NCBI GenBank assembly: GCA_002454505.1
Contig: DKJA01000097.1
Coordinates: 3,407 to 67,406, forward strand
Direction: 5' to 3'
Source: Oxalobacteraceae bacterium UBA6704
Lineage (GTDB): Bacteria; Pseudomonadota; Gammaproteobacteria; Burkholderiales; Burkholderiaceae_D
Length of the DNA stretch: 64,000 bases
Below, piece after piece: positions 49,297-57,549 of the stretch (within the stretch, counting starts at the first letter, position 1; each line of letters begins with the position of its first letter). The position numbers and the translations under genes were made by a program. Below the pieces are notes generated by a model that was given only the letters and a program-made list of their open reading frames with translations, did no database searches and was not told where the DNA came from.

Positions 49297-50256
49297 ATGA
49301 AAGCCACCACCGCCTGGGACCGCAATCCCGTCCCCGCCTTCGACCAGTTCCTGCGCAGCCCCGCGTTTGCGCAGACGGCACACCGCGTGGCGCCGCCGCT
49401 GTCCGATGCATCGGCGGCCGTGTATGGTTTCATGTTCGGCCGCTTCGCCCAATGGGTGCTCGGCAGCGGCCGCAAGATGAGCCGGCTGCAGCCGGACGAC
49501 CTGATGACATTCCTGTCGTCGCGCACGGCGCACAAGCGGCCCCTGCAAAGCAAGATCGCCTACCGCTACCTGCGGCTGCTCGAGCGCTGCTATGAACACC
49601 TGACCGTGGAACCGAATCCCGCCAGCGGCGCCATTGGCCTGCTGGCGATGGCGCGACCGGCCCGCGACCGCGACATGGTCGCGCTGTCGCCCGCGCAGGC
49701 GGCGCAGGTGGTGGGCAATGTGCTGGAAGGCGTTTCATGGAAACGGCAGCGCGACCGGGCGATGCAACTGGTGATGCTGTGTGCGGGCCTGCGTGTGGCG
49801 GAAGCGATCGGCCTGCTGACCAGCGAGATCGCCGCGGGTCCGGAAGAAGACGGCACGCTGCGCATCCGCCTGACGCCGACGGCCAAGCAGCCGACCAGCC
49901 GCGCCCGCGACACCTGCCTGCAGGCGGAGGCGGTGGAAGAAGTACTGGAATGGCTGACGACGCGCCGCCGCCTCGAGATTCCCGGCCGCCTCGCCTTCCC
50001 TGCCGACATGGCCGGCGGCCCGCTGCACAAGAGTACCGTGTACCGCCAGGCGCGCAGTGCACTGGGCGAAGCGGGCGTGGCGCTGCCGCACGTCGGCGGC
50101 CGCACCTTGCGCAACGGCTTTGCGGTGGTGGCGTTGAGCGGCGGCGTGCCGGAGGAATCGATGCGCAAGCGGCTCGGCCTGGCGCGCACCACGTCGCTCG
50201 ACGCGTATCTCAGCGCGCTGCGCAAGCAGCAGCGCGCGACCAAGAAAAACGGCTAG
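49297..50256 (+). CDS. Tyrosine recombinase (Xer/phage-integrase superfamily) with atypical active site
   Basis: 319 aa from MKATTAWDRN; a longer frame begins 17 codons earlier. The N-terminal SAM-like core-binding domain (about 1-120) precedes the catalytic domain with Arg I in CAGLRVAEAIGL (about residue 165). The second box reads RTLRNGF where HxLRH is usual, and the late box LGLARTTSLDAY has Leu for the usual His/Trp but keeps the nucleophile Tyr. Gene position next to a plasmid-type initiator suggests dimer resolution for this replicon; whether it still cleaves DNA is uncertain. It converges on the initiator gene with a 4-bp overlap. Confidence 0.82.
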   Translation: MKATTAWDRNPVPAFDQFLRSPAFAQTAHRVAPPLSDASAAVYGFMFGRFAQWVLGSGRKMSRLQPDDLMTFLSSRTAHKRPLQSKIAYRYLRLLERCYEHLTVEPNPASGAIGLLAMARPARDRDMVALSPAQAAQVVGNVLEGVSWKRQRDRAMQLVMLCAGLRVAEAIGLLTSEIAAGPEEDGTLRIRLTPTAKQPTSRARDTCLQAEAVEEVLEWLTTRRRLEIPGRLAFPADMAGGPLHKSTVYRQARSALGEAGVALPHVGGRTLRNGFAVVALSGGVPEESMRKRLGLARTTSLDAYLSALRKQQRATKKNG

Positions 50257-51608
50257 GCCGGACTGCCAGGCGCCTGCGGCGGTATGAAGCCGACCTGCTG
50301 CACGAACTGGGCGATATCGAGCGCGTTCGGCGCACCCCACAGATCGTTCGCGTACCACATCGACAGCAGGGTGCGCGACACGCCGTGATCGAGCAGCCTG
50401 ACGAGCGGCGCCACCTTGCCGGTCGCCTGCTCCCGGAAGCGTTCGTAGACAGCCACGCGCTCGTCTTCGTCCATTTCCTTGAACAGCTCCAGCGCCCGTT
50501 TGCCGCGCGCCGCCATGTACATTTCCATGACGTCCGGCTCGGCGCGCTTCCTGGCCGGCTTGACCTTTTTTTCATGCGCTTCCATCGCCGCCGCCGATGC
50601 GCTGGTGAGACTCCAGCGGAAGTAGGCGGCCGGCGATTCCAGCGGCGCGCTGTTCTTTGCTTCCACGCGCTGCTGCACGAACGACAGCGCGGCATGGATC
50701 TTCGCCTCGCCGTGTTCGGCCACCAGGTCGGCCGCATCGTTCGGCGTGAAGCCGAGGCTGATCACACGCTGCATCAGCTCGACGTCGATCAGCGGCGCCG
50801 CCGGCAGTTCCAGCTGCGGCTGCTGGGCAAACGCGATGCGGAACTGCAGCCGCTCGACGCGCCGGCCGTTCTTGTGCTCGACCAGTTCGATCTCGATGTC
50901 GGTCAGCGCATTGATCTCGGCGATCGCCGGCTTGATCGTGTCGCGCTTGAAGTATTTGTAGGGCGGCAGGTCGACGCCATCCGGCACGGGATTGCCCGTC
51001 AAAGCGCCGTACCAGTATTCATACGGCTCGATCGACGTGACCTTGGTGGGATTGGTGGCGTAGCGGCGGCAGATTTCGTACAGGGCCAGCGCGGAACCGG
51101 AGCGCAGCACGCCCTGGTACAGGATCGACAGCTTGGTGTACGTCTGCGGCTTCATCACGTTCTCGTGCACTTCGGGCGGGAACGCAAAGCCCACCCACAC
51201 CTGGCCGGACTGGCTGTGCAAGCCCTTCGGGTTGGCGAAGGTGACGCTGGCGATCAGCCGTTCGCTGGTCCACTGCTGGTCGGTTTCCATCATCAGCTTG
51301 ATGTTCTGCATGTCCGTCAGCTGCTTGCGGAGGAACTGCATGTCCTTGCTGTCGTAGCGGGCGTCGCGCGCCAGTTCGGACAACGGCACCCAGAAGTATT
51401 TTTTCGATGCGGGGGTGTCGATCGGTGCGCCGATGCCGGGCTCGCGCGCCAGCTGGGCGTGGTACATCAGCACGTTGAACACCTTGCGGTTCAATAAGGT
51501 GAGTTTGCCGTCGACGACCCGCAGGCCGATGGCACCGTTGGACTTGCGGAATTCGCTGCGCGTGGTGCCCGCCGCCGTCACTTCTCCCTTGGTTCTCGCC
51601 TTTGCCAT
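50253..51608 (-). CDS. Plasmid-type replication initiator protein (Rep_3/RepB winged-helix type)
   Basis: 451 aa from ATG 51608, preceded by AAGGAA; a 21-codon longer frame lacks such a signal. The N-terminal part has LRVVDGKLTLLNRKVFNVLMYHAQ (about residues 26-49; the VFNVL helix is the first winged-helix motif of iteron-binding initiators) and a second wing near VDLPPYKYFKRDTIKPAIAEIN. The C-terminal ~150 residues are extra relative to small plasmid Reps. It reads away from an array of 15 iterons, and a lone half-iteron overlies its promoter, consistent with iteron binding and autoregulation. Confidence 0.85.
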   Translation of the reverse strand: MAKARTKGEVTAAGTTRSEFRKSNGAIGLRVVDGKLTLLNRKVFNVLMYHAQLAREPGIGAPIDTPASKKYFWVPLSELARDARYDSKDMQFLRKQLTDMQNIKLMMETDQQWTSERLIASVTFANPKGLHSQSGQVWVGFAFPPEVHENVMKPQTYTKLSILYQGVLRSGSALALYEICRRYATNPTKVTSIEPYEYWYGALTGNPVPDGVDLPPYKYFKRDTIKPAIAEINALTDIEIELVEHKNGRRVERLQFRIAFAQQPQLELPAAPLIDVELMQRVISLGFTPNDAADLVAEHGEAKIHAALSFVQQRVEAKNSAPLESPAAYFRWSLTSASAAAMEAHEKKVKPARKRAEPDVMEMYMAARGKRALELFKEMDEDERVAVYERFREQATGKVAPLVRLLDHGVSRTLLSMWYANDLWGAPNALDIAQFVQQVGFIPPQAPGSPA

Positions 51609-51679
51609 GTAGGTTCCTTCGCCTGCCCGTGATGTCCGATGGACCGTCTGGTGAATGAATGGTGCGCCCATCGTCGCGC

Positions 51680-51694
51680 ATTATCTCACCTTTT
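51680..51694 (-). promoter_or_regulatory. Initiator-gene promoter with overlapping half-iteron
   Basis: On the minus strand a GATAAT -10-like hexamer (51685-51680) lies about 72 bp upstream of the initiator ATG. The lone half-site CTCACCT (51685-51691, read on +) abuts it without the CCCTG partner found in true iterons. In iteron plasmids such half-sites act as the operator for Rep autorepression. Confidence 0.45.
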
Positions 51695-51965
51695 GATGCA
51701 AAACCGTCCAGCGACGAATTTAATTCCAGTAACAGATCACGCTGGTACGCAGGTCCACAACGCGCCAATGGCGACCCACTCCCCGTGGTATCTCACCTTT
51801 AGTTCTGCAATCCCTGCTTCCACTCACCTTATCCCCCTGTACGCGCTCACCTGTCAGGGCGATGCCCCCCGTGGCATCTCACCTGACTCCCTGTCGAAGC
51901 TCACCGTGGTCCCTGCAGGACCTCACCTCATCGGCTGGAAACCCGCATGGCGACAGCGTTTACGG

Positions 51966-52016
51966 GCCCTTAATCTGTAAACAAAGGTTTTAAGCTGTGT
52001 TATATCAAGTAAACCC
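51966..52016. other. AT-rich segment inside the origin, candidate unwinding element
   Basis: The widest gap in the iteron array (51929-52106) contains a run of AT-rich sequence (around CTTAATCTGTAAACAAAGG and TTATATCAAG) that contrasts with the GC-rich surroundings. Position next to six closely packed iterons suits a DNA unwinding element. No confident DnaA box was found. Confidence 0.4.
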
Positions 52017-52480
52017 TCAATAGCCTCGGGAAAGCGTCGCGAAGCTTTTGAAAACAGCCAAGCCCCGTCAGCCAGCATGTTTTGACCGTACTGCAAATTA
52101 TCGACTCCCTGTTGGCACTCACCTTTGCCGGCATTCAAGAGGGTCTGCAGGTTGGAACGCCTCTTGGCGTCACTGCAGAGCTTCAGCCGTCGCTATGCTG
52201 GATGCCAGACTGCACTCCCCGACCAAGCTCACCATCAATGGTTATGTCCCTGTTCAAGCTCACCTTTGTAGAAGAAGACGATCCACGTTTCAACTTACGA
52301 CAACTCCCTGCGGGAACTCACCGATACCAGGCCATCACTGATATTGCCATCGTTTTCCTCTCACCGATACGCCATTGAACTGACAGTAAGCACTCACATA
52401 TATGAACTCCCTGTGTTCTCTCACCTTTCAGGACTGTCACCGGCTCGCTGGTCCGATCACCCGCAAACCGCCTTTTTGAA

Positions 52481-52562
52481 GGCTCTGTCATCCGGGATTG
52501 TTGAAAGCCCGCTTTGCCGCTCTGCACCGGCGGGGCTTTCCACAACCGCGGATGACACAGCC
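52481..52562. mobile_element. 82-bp MITE-like element inside the iteron array
   Basis: Terminal inverted repeats of ~32 bp: the left arm begins GGCTCTGTCATCCGGG, the right arm (reverse strand) GGCTGTGTCATCCGCG, both continuing into TTGTTGAAAGCCC or TTGTGGAAAGCCC. Only a short loop separates them. Flanks TTTTTGAA (52473-52480) and TTTTTTAA (52563-52570) look like an 8-bp target duplication with one change. The left end closely matches the IS end at 63826, so it is probably a non-autonomous relative of that element. Confidence 0.65.
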
Positions 52563-52857
52563 TTTTTTAACGGTCCCTGAGAAAGCTCACCTTCGTGCCT
52601 TCACTGCCGTCTGTCCTACTCCCTGCTGAAGCTCACCTATACCGAGTCGTATACCGTGGCGCCATCACGGTTGTCATTCCAGGGTCGGACAGATTCAATG
52701 TTGACGGCCAACTCCCCGCTCTGTCTCACCTTTGCTGCGGGACGGGCGCCCTGGCAGGCCGCGGCGGACTCCCCGGAAAGACTCACCTGAAGCGGATCGG
52801 CGGTCAAAGAACTTTTCCATGCGGGGATTTTATCCTGTTTTCGCAATAAATCCTTGC

Positions 52858-52889
52858 ATGATATAAATTTCCATGTATCATATTTATAT
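52858..52889. promoter_or_regulatory. Candidate parAB operator/promoter
   Basis: Nested inverted repeats in an AT-rich patch 22 bp before the parA start: ATGATA (52858-52863) with TATCAT (52876-52881), and ATATAAAT (52861-52868) with ATTTATAT (52882-52889). Type Ia ParA proteins with an N-terminal helix-turn-helix repress their own promoter at such sites. Confidence 0.55.
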
Positions 52890-52910
52890 TACGATCAGCG
52901 AAGGATAGCC

Positions 52911-53981
52911 GTGACGCGGACTTTTAAAGCGCAAGCCCTGGCAACGATGATGGGCACCACGTCGGATACCATCCGCCGTGCCACCGACGAGTCCGAAATT
53001 CTCGTGCAACGGCAGGAAACCGGTCCCCGTACGCGGGTCTACACGGTCGAAAATGTCTATGAGCTGGCGCAATGGCGGGCCCGCAAGAAGGGCGAGAAGC
53101 GGGCCAAGCGTCCCGTCGTCGTCACGGTCTACGTGCCGAAGGGCGGCGTCGGCAAATCGACGGTCTCGTCGAACCTGGCCAGCATCCTGCCGCTGATGGG
53201 TCTGAAAACGCTGGTCATCGACCTCGATTTCCAGAGCAACCTGACGCTGTCGTTCGGCTATGACAGCGAACTGTCCCGCGAAGAAGCAGCCGAGGATGCG
53301 GTGCCGGAAGAGCGCGTCGTCGACTATCACTTCGGTTGCCTGTTCGACCGCTGGCCGGAGAAACAGCCGCTGAGCAAGGTGTTGAAGAAGCCGTTCGGCG
53401 AATACGGACCGCACCTGATCCCGTCCGACGTGTCGCTTGACGGGCTGGATACGCTGATGACGTTCGAGGCGCTGGAAAACCGCAACTCGGTGTCGATGTT
53501 CGCCAAGCTGATCGCGGAAGGCCGCAGCGGCAAGAATCCCGATCTGGACCTGTCCAGCTACGATGTCATCCTGTTCGATGCGGCGCCGGCGAAGAACCGC
53601 ATGACGCGCAGCGCATTGCTGGCCAGCGATTACGTGGTGGCCCCGATCAGCCTGGAAAAATTCAGCACCAAGGCCGTGTCCTACCTGTCCTCCGTGCTGA
53701 CGGAACTGAAGGAGCAGTCGAACCGCTGCCCCGAGCTGATCATTCTGGGCAATTTCTTCGACCAGAACCGCACCCGCGTGCTGAACCAGCTGAGCATGAT
53801 ACGGCGCACGTACAACGATGCCTGGCTGTCGGCCGTCATCCGGCGCAGCGAGGATTTCCCGAAAACCCTGTCGTCGGACGCGTTCGAGCTGCCGCTGTGC
53901 CTGTCGAAACCGTCCAGTGCCGGCGCCGATGACCTGCGCAAGGTCGCGCAGGAACTGATGACGAAGATGGGAGTACTGTGA
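52911..53981 (+). CDS. parA: ParA partition ATPase (type Ia, with N-terminal DNA-binding domain)
   Basis: 356 aa from GTG 52911, preceded by AAGGA; the frame is open upstream but has no comparable signal. An N-terminal helix-turn-helix (ALATMMGTTSDTIRRATDES, about residues 8-27) is followed by the deviant Walker A VPKGGVGKSTVSSNLA (about 74-89), motif LVIDLDFQSNLT, Walker B DVILFDAAPAKN and a C-terminal helix region. ParA ATPases drive segregation of replicons with ParB and parS; the N-terminal extension marks the P1/F-type autoregulated class. It forms an operon with parB. Confidence 0.92.
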   Translation: MTRTFKAQALATMMGTTSDTIRRATDESEILVQRQETGPRTRVYTVENVYELAQWRARKKGEKRAKRPVVVTVYVPKGGVGKSTVSSNLASILPLMGLKTLVIDLDFQSNLTLSFGYDSELSREEAAEDAVPEERVVDYHFGCLFDRWPEKQPLSKVLKKPFGEYGPHLIPSDVSLDGLDTLMTFEALENRNSVSMFAKLIAEGRSGKNPDLDLSSYDVILFDAAPAKNRMTRSALLASDYVVAPISLEKFSTKAVSYLSSVLTELKEQSNRCPELIILGNFFDQNRTRVLNQLSMIRRTYNDAWLSAVIRRSEDFPKTLSSDAFELPLCLSKPSSAGADDLRKVAQELMTKMGVL

Positions 53982-55039
53982 TGGCCAAATCGAACCGTCT
54001 CAGCGAAGACGCGCTGATGAAGCACCTGCAGGCCCAGCGTGCCCCGGCGCAGCGCACCGACACAGGTGGCATGATCCTGCACACGCCGCCCACCGGGCCC
54101 AGCCTGAGCCTGGAACAGATGCTGGCGGCGGAAGCGGCAGCGGAACCTGCCGCCGCTGCGCCTGCCGCACCGGCCACGGTCGGTGCGACGGTCCCTGCCG
54201 CCGCCCCTGCCGTCGTTGCGTTCGACACGGTCGTCACGCTCGACCTGGCCAAGGTGGACGACAGCCCTTACCAGAGCGCTGCCGATGCCGGCAACCGGTA
54301 CGATCCCGAGTCGATCGACGAACTGGCCCACACGATGGCCACGGCGGGCCAGGAAGAGCCGATTCTCGTGCGGCCGGTGGCTGGGCGCTATGAACTGATC
54401 GCCGGCCACCGGCGCGTGCGGGCTGCCCGTACGCTAGGCTGGTCGTCCGTGCGCGCGCTCGTCGTGCAGCGGGCCGACCGCGAGGCCCATCAGTCGGTGC
54501 TGGTCCACAACGAGGGCCGCAAGGACCTGTGCGATTACGGCAAGGCCAAGGTGTATCAGCGCGCCAAGGCCGAGGGATTCGTGACGACGCAGGATGAAAT
54601 CGCGCGCATGTTCGCCACTCGGCAAAGCCATGTGTCGCAGCGGCTGGCAATGCTGAAGCTGCCGGCACCGGTGCTCGCCATGCTGGAAGAGAACAACGAT
54701 TTGTTCAGCATGACGACGGCGGCAACCATTCTCGGCCTGCTGAAGGAATACCCGGATGAGGAAGCACTGTTGACGCAGGCCGTGCTGCGGCTGAAGGCGG
54801 ACAATGCGCCGGAGAACTCCGTCCGGCCCTGGTTCCTGCAAGTGCTGCAAGCCCGTCTGCGGCCGCAACGGGCCGCGCGCCGCCGCCCGAAGGTCATCAC
54901 GGATACGGCAGGGCGGCCGCTTTACACGGCTGCGCTGGACGGCCGGGTGATCACCGTTCGGCTCAGTGCGCAGGATATCGATGGCGATGCGCTGCTGGAA
55001 AACATGGTGGAATTCCTCAAGGCCAGCTCGGCGGAATAA
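53981..55039 (+). CDS. parB: ParB partition protein (parS-binding, CTPase-fold)
   Basis: 352 aa from ATG 53981, which overlaps the parA stop (TGATG). The first ~80 residues are Ala/Pro-rich. The ParB/Srx domain follows (about 85-180) with VDDSPYQSAA, EEPILVRPVAGRYELIAGHRR (the GHRR-type CTP-binding motif) and RADREAHQSVLVHNEGRKDL. The parS-binding helix-turn-helix is TTQDEIARMFATRQSHVSQR (about residues 197-216). Four matching palindromes downstream are its likely sites. Confidence 0.92.
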   Translation: MAKSNRLSEDALMKHLQAQRAPAQRTDTGGMILHTPPTGPSLSLEQMLAAEAAAEPAAAAPAAPATVGATVPAAAPAVVAFDTVVTLDLAKVDDSPYQSAADAGNRYDPESIDELAHTMATAGQEEPILVRPVAGRYELIAGHRRVRAARTLGWSSVRALVVQRADREAHQSVLVHNEGRKDLCDYGKAKVYQRAKAEGFVTTQDEIARMFATRQSHVSQRLAMLKLPAPVLAMLEENNDLFSMTTAATILGLLKEYPDEEALLTQAVLRLKADNAPENSVRPWFLQVLQARLRPQRAARRRPKVITDTAGRPLYTAALDGRVITVRLSAQDIDGDALLENMVEFLKASSAE

Positions 55040-55071
55040 TAATAACTTCTTTAAAATCAATGGCTTACGGA

Positions 55072-55088
55072 TTATCCAATTTGGATAA
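55072..55088. promoter_or_regulatory. parS-like site 1
   Basis: Palindrome TTATCCAA-T-TTGGATAA, 33 bp after the parB stop codon. Same core as three sites further downstream. Confidence 0.8.
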
Positions 55089-55174
55089 GGCCGGTTTGCC
55101 GGGCGATTTTATGATAACGTCGTGCAGTGCGCACGGCCGCGCGCCGCGCAGTCCATCCCTGATAGTTCAATACG

Positions 55175-55193
55175 AGGGGGCACCAGGCCCCCT
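55175..55193. terminator. Possible parAB terminator hairpin
   Basis: AGGGGGC-ACCAG-GCCCCCT, about 135 bp after parB and about 100 bp before the next start codon. No T-run follows. Confidence 0.35.
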
Positions 55194-55295
55194 TGCGTGT
55201 CTGCCGCCGGGCAGATGATCTGCTCGCCACTCGGCGTCTATCCCGGGCGGTGCGTGAAGCGGTTCAATGGAGGCCTTTCCACAACGGAGGTCCCC

Positions 55296-56090
55296 ATGTC
55301 GTTCCCTAACCTGTCGCGTCCTGCAGTGCTGCCTCGTTCCTTGCTGGCCCTGGTCGTTGCCGCGCTGTGCACCACCGCTGCGGCGGACACCAGCAAGTAT
55401 GCCGACCCGGCGAAACCCGCACTCCCCAATCCGAATATGCAGCTTGACCTGCCGCGTACGGCGCTGGTGGTCATCGATCCGCAGATTGATTTCATGAGTC
55501 CGAAAGGTGCGGCGTGGGCCGTCGTCGGCGAGAGTGTGACGGAGCAGAAGCTGATTCCGAATCTGACCAAGCTGTTCCAGGCATCGAAGGCGGCCGGCAT
55601 CACCGTCGCCATCTCCCCGCACTATTACTACCCGCACGACCATACGTGGAAGTTCGGCGGCCCGGCGGAAATCTTCCAGCACCAGATCAAGATCTTCGAT
55701 CGCAAGGATCCACTCAATGTGGACAATTTCAAGGGCTCGGGGGCCGATTTCATGCCCGAGTTCAAACCATTCATCGAAGATGGCAAGACCATCGTGGCAT
55801 CGCCGCACAAGCTGTATGGCCCCAGCGCGAACGACCTGATCCTGCAGCTGCGCAAGCAGCGCGTGGACAAGATCATCCTGGCCGGCATGCTGGCGAACCT
55901 GTGTGTCGAATCGCATTTGCGCGAGTTCCTCGAAAACGGCTTCGAGGTCGCCGTGGTGCGCGACGCGGTGGCGGCACCGAAGCTGCCCGAGGGGGACGGC
56001 TATGCGGCGGCCATCGTCAATTACCGCTACATCGCCAATGGCTTGTGGACGACCGACGAGACGGTCAAGCGGCTGCAGGCAGGCCGCTGA
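55296..56090 (+). CDS. Secreted isochorismatase-family cysteine hydrolase
   Basis: 264 aa from MSFPNLSRP, with a signal peptide ending AALCTTAAAD and ACGGAGG before the ATG. The family triad is present: Asp in LVVIDPQIDF (about residue 62), a Lys between them (SPHKLYGPS region) and the nucleophile Cys in GMLANLCVESHL (about 206). Periplasmic amidohydrolases of this kind cleave small amides or ureido compounds; the substrate is unknown. It sits between parS sites 1 and 2, inside the partition region, with no clear functional link to it. Confidence 0.83.
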   Translation: MSFPNLSRPAVLPRSLLALVVAALCTTAAADTSKYADPAKPALPNPNMQLDLPRTALVVIDPQIDFMSPKGAAWAVVGESVTEQKLIPNLTKLFQASKAAGITVAISPHYYYPHDHTWKFGGPAEIFQHQIKIFDRKDPLNVDNFKGSGADFMPEFKPFIEDGKTIVASPHKLYGPSANDLILQLRKQRVDKIILAGMLANLCVESHLREFLENGFEVAVVRDAVAAPKLPEGDGYAAAIVNYRYIANGLWTTDETVKRLQAGR

Positions 56091-56355
56091 CCTGCGCGGC
56101 GAGGTCGATGCCGGCAGCGCAGGCATGATGGATGCGTTGCGGCTTGTGCGTCGACCAGGCCCGGTTGCTTGGGCGCGGTCGCTTAGTCCCGGTCAGCAGC
56201 AAGCGGTGTTGCCACCTGAATGTCGCAACCACGGCATCGCGCGGCGACCGGTTCATGCGTGACGACGTGATGCGCCCTTGATTGGCCACCGCCGTGTGAT
56301 TGGCAACTGGGCGCGCGACGGCATGGTGCAGGCATGCGGCGTGTGGCGTGCCGGT

Positions 56356-56601
56356 CCCTGTGTTGCCTCACCTTGGCCGACGTCGTCAACCAGCGTGCTC
56401 CCTGTGCCGCCTCACCTTTGCCGTCTTTCATCCGCCCTTTTCGCCGTCGCACAATGACTGTGCTCGCATGCCGCTGGGCCGGAAGCCCCGTTGTATCGAG
56501 CGGGTCGGCACTGCGCGTCATTCCAGCGACACCAGCTTGCCAACGGTCACCGCTAAATATCCAATTTGGATATTGCGCCAGCTCCCCGCTCGCGCTCACC
56601 T
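56356..56601 (+). repeat. Three further iterons
   Basis: Copies at 56356-56373, 56400-56417 and 56584-56601 have the same CCC[CT]G-N6-CTCACCT form and orientation as the main array 3.6 kb upstream. The last lies 10 bp after parS site 2. Confidence 0.8.
56556..56574. promoter_or_regulatory. parS-like site 2
   Basis: 19-bp perfect palindrome AATATCCAA-T-TTGGATATT, immediately before an iteron. Confidence 0.8.
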
Positions 56602-56869
56602 TTGGATGATTGCGCGTGCCGGTATCGTTAACGCAGGATCGATCCTCACTCACTCACTCGACAATGGATTTTGTTCGCGGGTCTGGTCTCGCACGGATTA
56701 TGAGGTGCACGGTCCGCTTGTGCCTTTTAGCAATTTCAACAAGCTCGGGGCACAGAGCTTTTGGCCCCGACGGGGACGGCGATCAGCACGGCCGAAATCC
56801 GCTGCCCGACGGCACTTTCAACAATCCCGGAGAACAGAGCAGCCGCTTTCATCGGCGCAGGATTTCGTG

Positions 56870-56902
56870 GCGCGGCATTATCCAACTTGGATAATGCCGC
56901 GC
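56870..56902. promoter_or_regulatory. parS-like site 3, 33-bp perfect palindrome
   Basis: Each arm is 16 bp (GCGCGGCATTATCCAA and its complement) around a single central C, so the symmetry extends 8 bp beyond the TTATCCAA core on each side. It is the most extended of the four sites. Confidence 0.85.
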
Positions 56903-57040
56903 TGGACGAGCAATGGTTTGCCAGGACGGAACTGTGCATTGTTGTTCCATGCTGGAACTCAATAGCGTCGGAAAGATCACGTCTCGGGCGAAAGCGAGTT
57001 ATCGTCCACCGATCGCCTTAAAAATCATGGACTTAACCGG

Positions 57041-57055
57041 TATCCAAATTGGATA
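57041..57055. promoter_or_regulatory. parS-like site 4
   Basis: TATCCAA-A-TTGGATA, 15-bp perfect palindrome; the last recognised element of the partition region. Confidence 0.75.
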
Positions 57056-57327
57056 TCGAAGCGGGACGAATAATTGCGCGGCAGCTTGCGGACGGCCGGC
57101 AGTGGCCAGATAGCGGCAGCGCTGCGATGGCAGCGAGACTGCCCCTCAGCAGCAGCGAGAGTAGAGGACGGATGGCTGCGATAGTAACTGCCATCGGCAA
57201 TGCCTGGCCGATGCATCGCAGGCCTATGCCCTGCGGGAAGAGTATAAAGGCACGCCCGACAGGTGTTATCGAGGCGAGCCGTGCACGGGCAAGACAAGCG
57301 GCCGTAGCGTGCTAAGTGGCAGGGGAA

Positions 57328-57549
57328 TTACGGCTTGCGCGTCCAGAACAGCCCGGAAACCAGGCGCTGCACCTGCGCGTCTTCAAAGGGCAGTACCGGC
57401 TCCAGCCAGTCGTCGCCGAACAGCTCGATCGGATGCTGTGTCCGCTCCGACCCGTTGCCGCAGGCCAGAGCATCGACCGGGCAGTATTTATCGCATCCCC
57501 AGCAAATCCGCTCCGGGTGAAGCGGTTTGACGGGAAACTTCTTGGACAT
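57328..57549 (-). CDS. DUF3079-family small cysteine-containing protein
   Basis: 73 aa from ATG 57549, preceded by GGAGA; an ATG seven codons earlier lacks a signal. The sequence begins MSKKFPVKPLHPERICWGCD and has KYCPVDALACGNGSERT, giving four Cys in CxxC...C...C spacing, then HPIELFGDDW, the recurrent pattern of DUF3079. It may bind a metal or Fe-S cluster; function unknown. It stands alone downstream of the partition region. Confidence 0.83.
   Translation of the reverse strand: MSKKFPVKPLHPERICWGCDKYCPVDALACGNGSERTQHPIELFGDDWLEPVLPFEDAQVQRLVSGLFWTRKP

Larger units (their letters stand above)
51781..52788 (+). repeat. Iteron array: 15 copies, origin of replication
   Basis: Fifteen 18-bp repeats with consensus CCC[CT]G-N6-CTCACC[T], all on the + strand, with CCC[CT]G starting at 51781, 51812, 51835, 51867, 51889, 51911, 52107, 52217, 52248, 52306, 52409, 52575, 52621, 52714 and 52771. 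The 11-bp offset between the two conserved blocks never varies, i.e. one helical turn, while spacing between repeats does. An extra half-site (CTCACC) is at 52360. The array lies between the initiator and parA genes, so this is the expected initiator-binding origin. ACT often precedes and TT often follows the core. Confidence 0.85.
56091..57327. other. Gene-free iteron/parS region (centromere-like)
   Basis: No supported gene in 1.24 kb; open frames here lack coding character and ribosome-binding sites. It holds three iterons and three parS-like palindromes, so it looks like the downstream half of the origin/partition locus. The rest shows no recognisable feature. Confidence 0.7.

Noticed and set aside
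51781..52788. Repeat array considered as CRISPR
   Set aside because: Repeats are 18 bp with an internal variable N6, spacing is irregular (4 to over 150 bp), no Cas genes are present, and a Rep gene adjoins; iterons explain it.
56300..56965. Open frames in the iteron/parS region
   Set aside because: They run through repeats and palindromes, lack ribosome-binding sites and show no protein-like composition.
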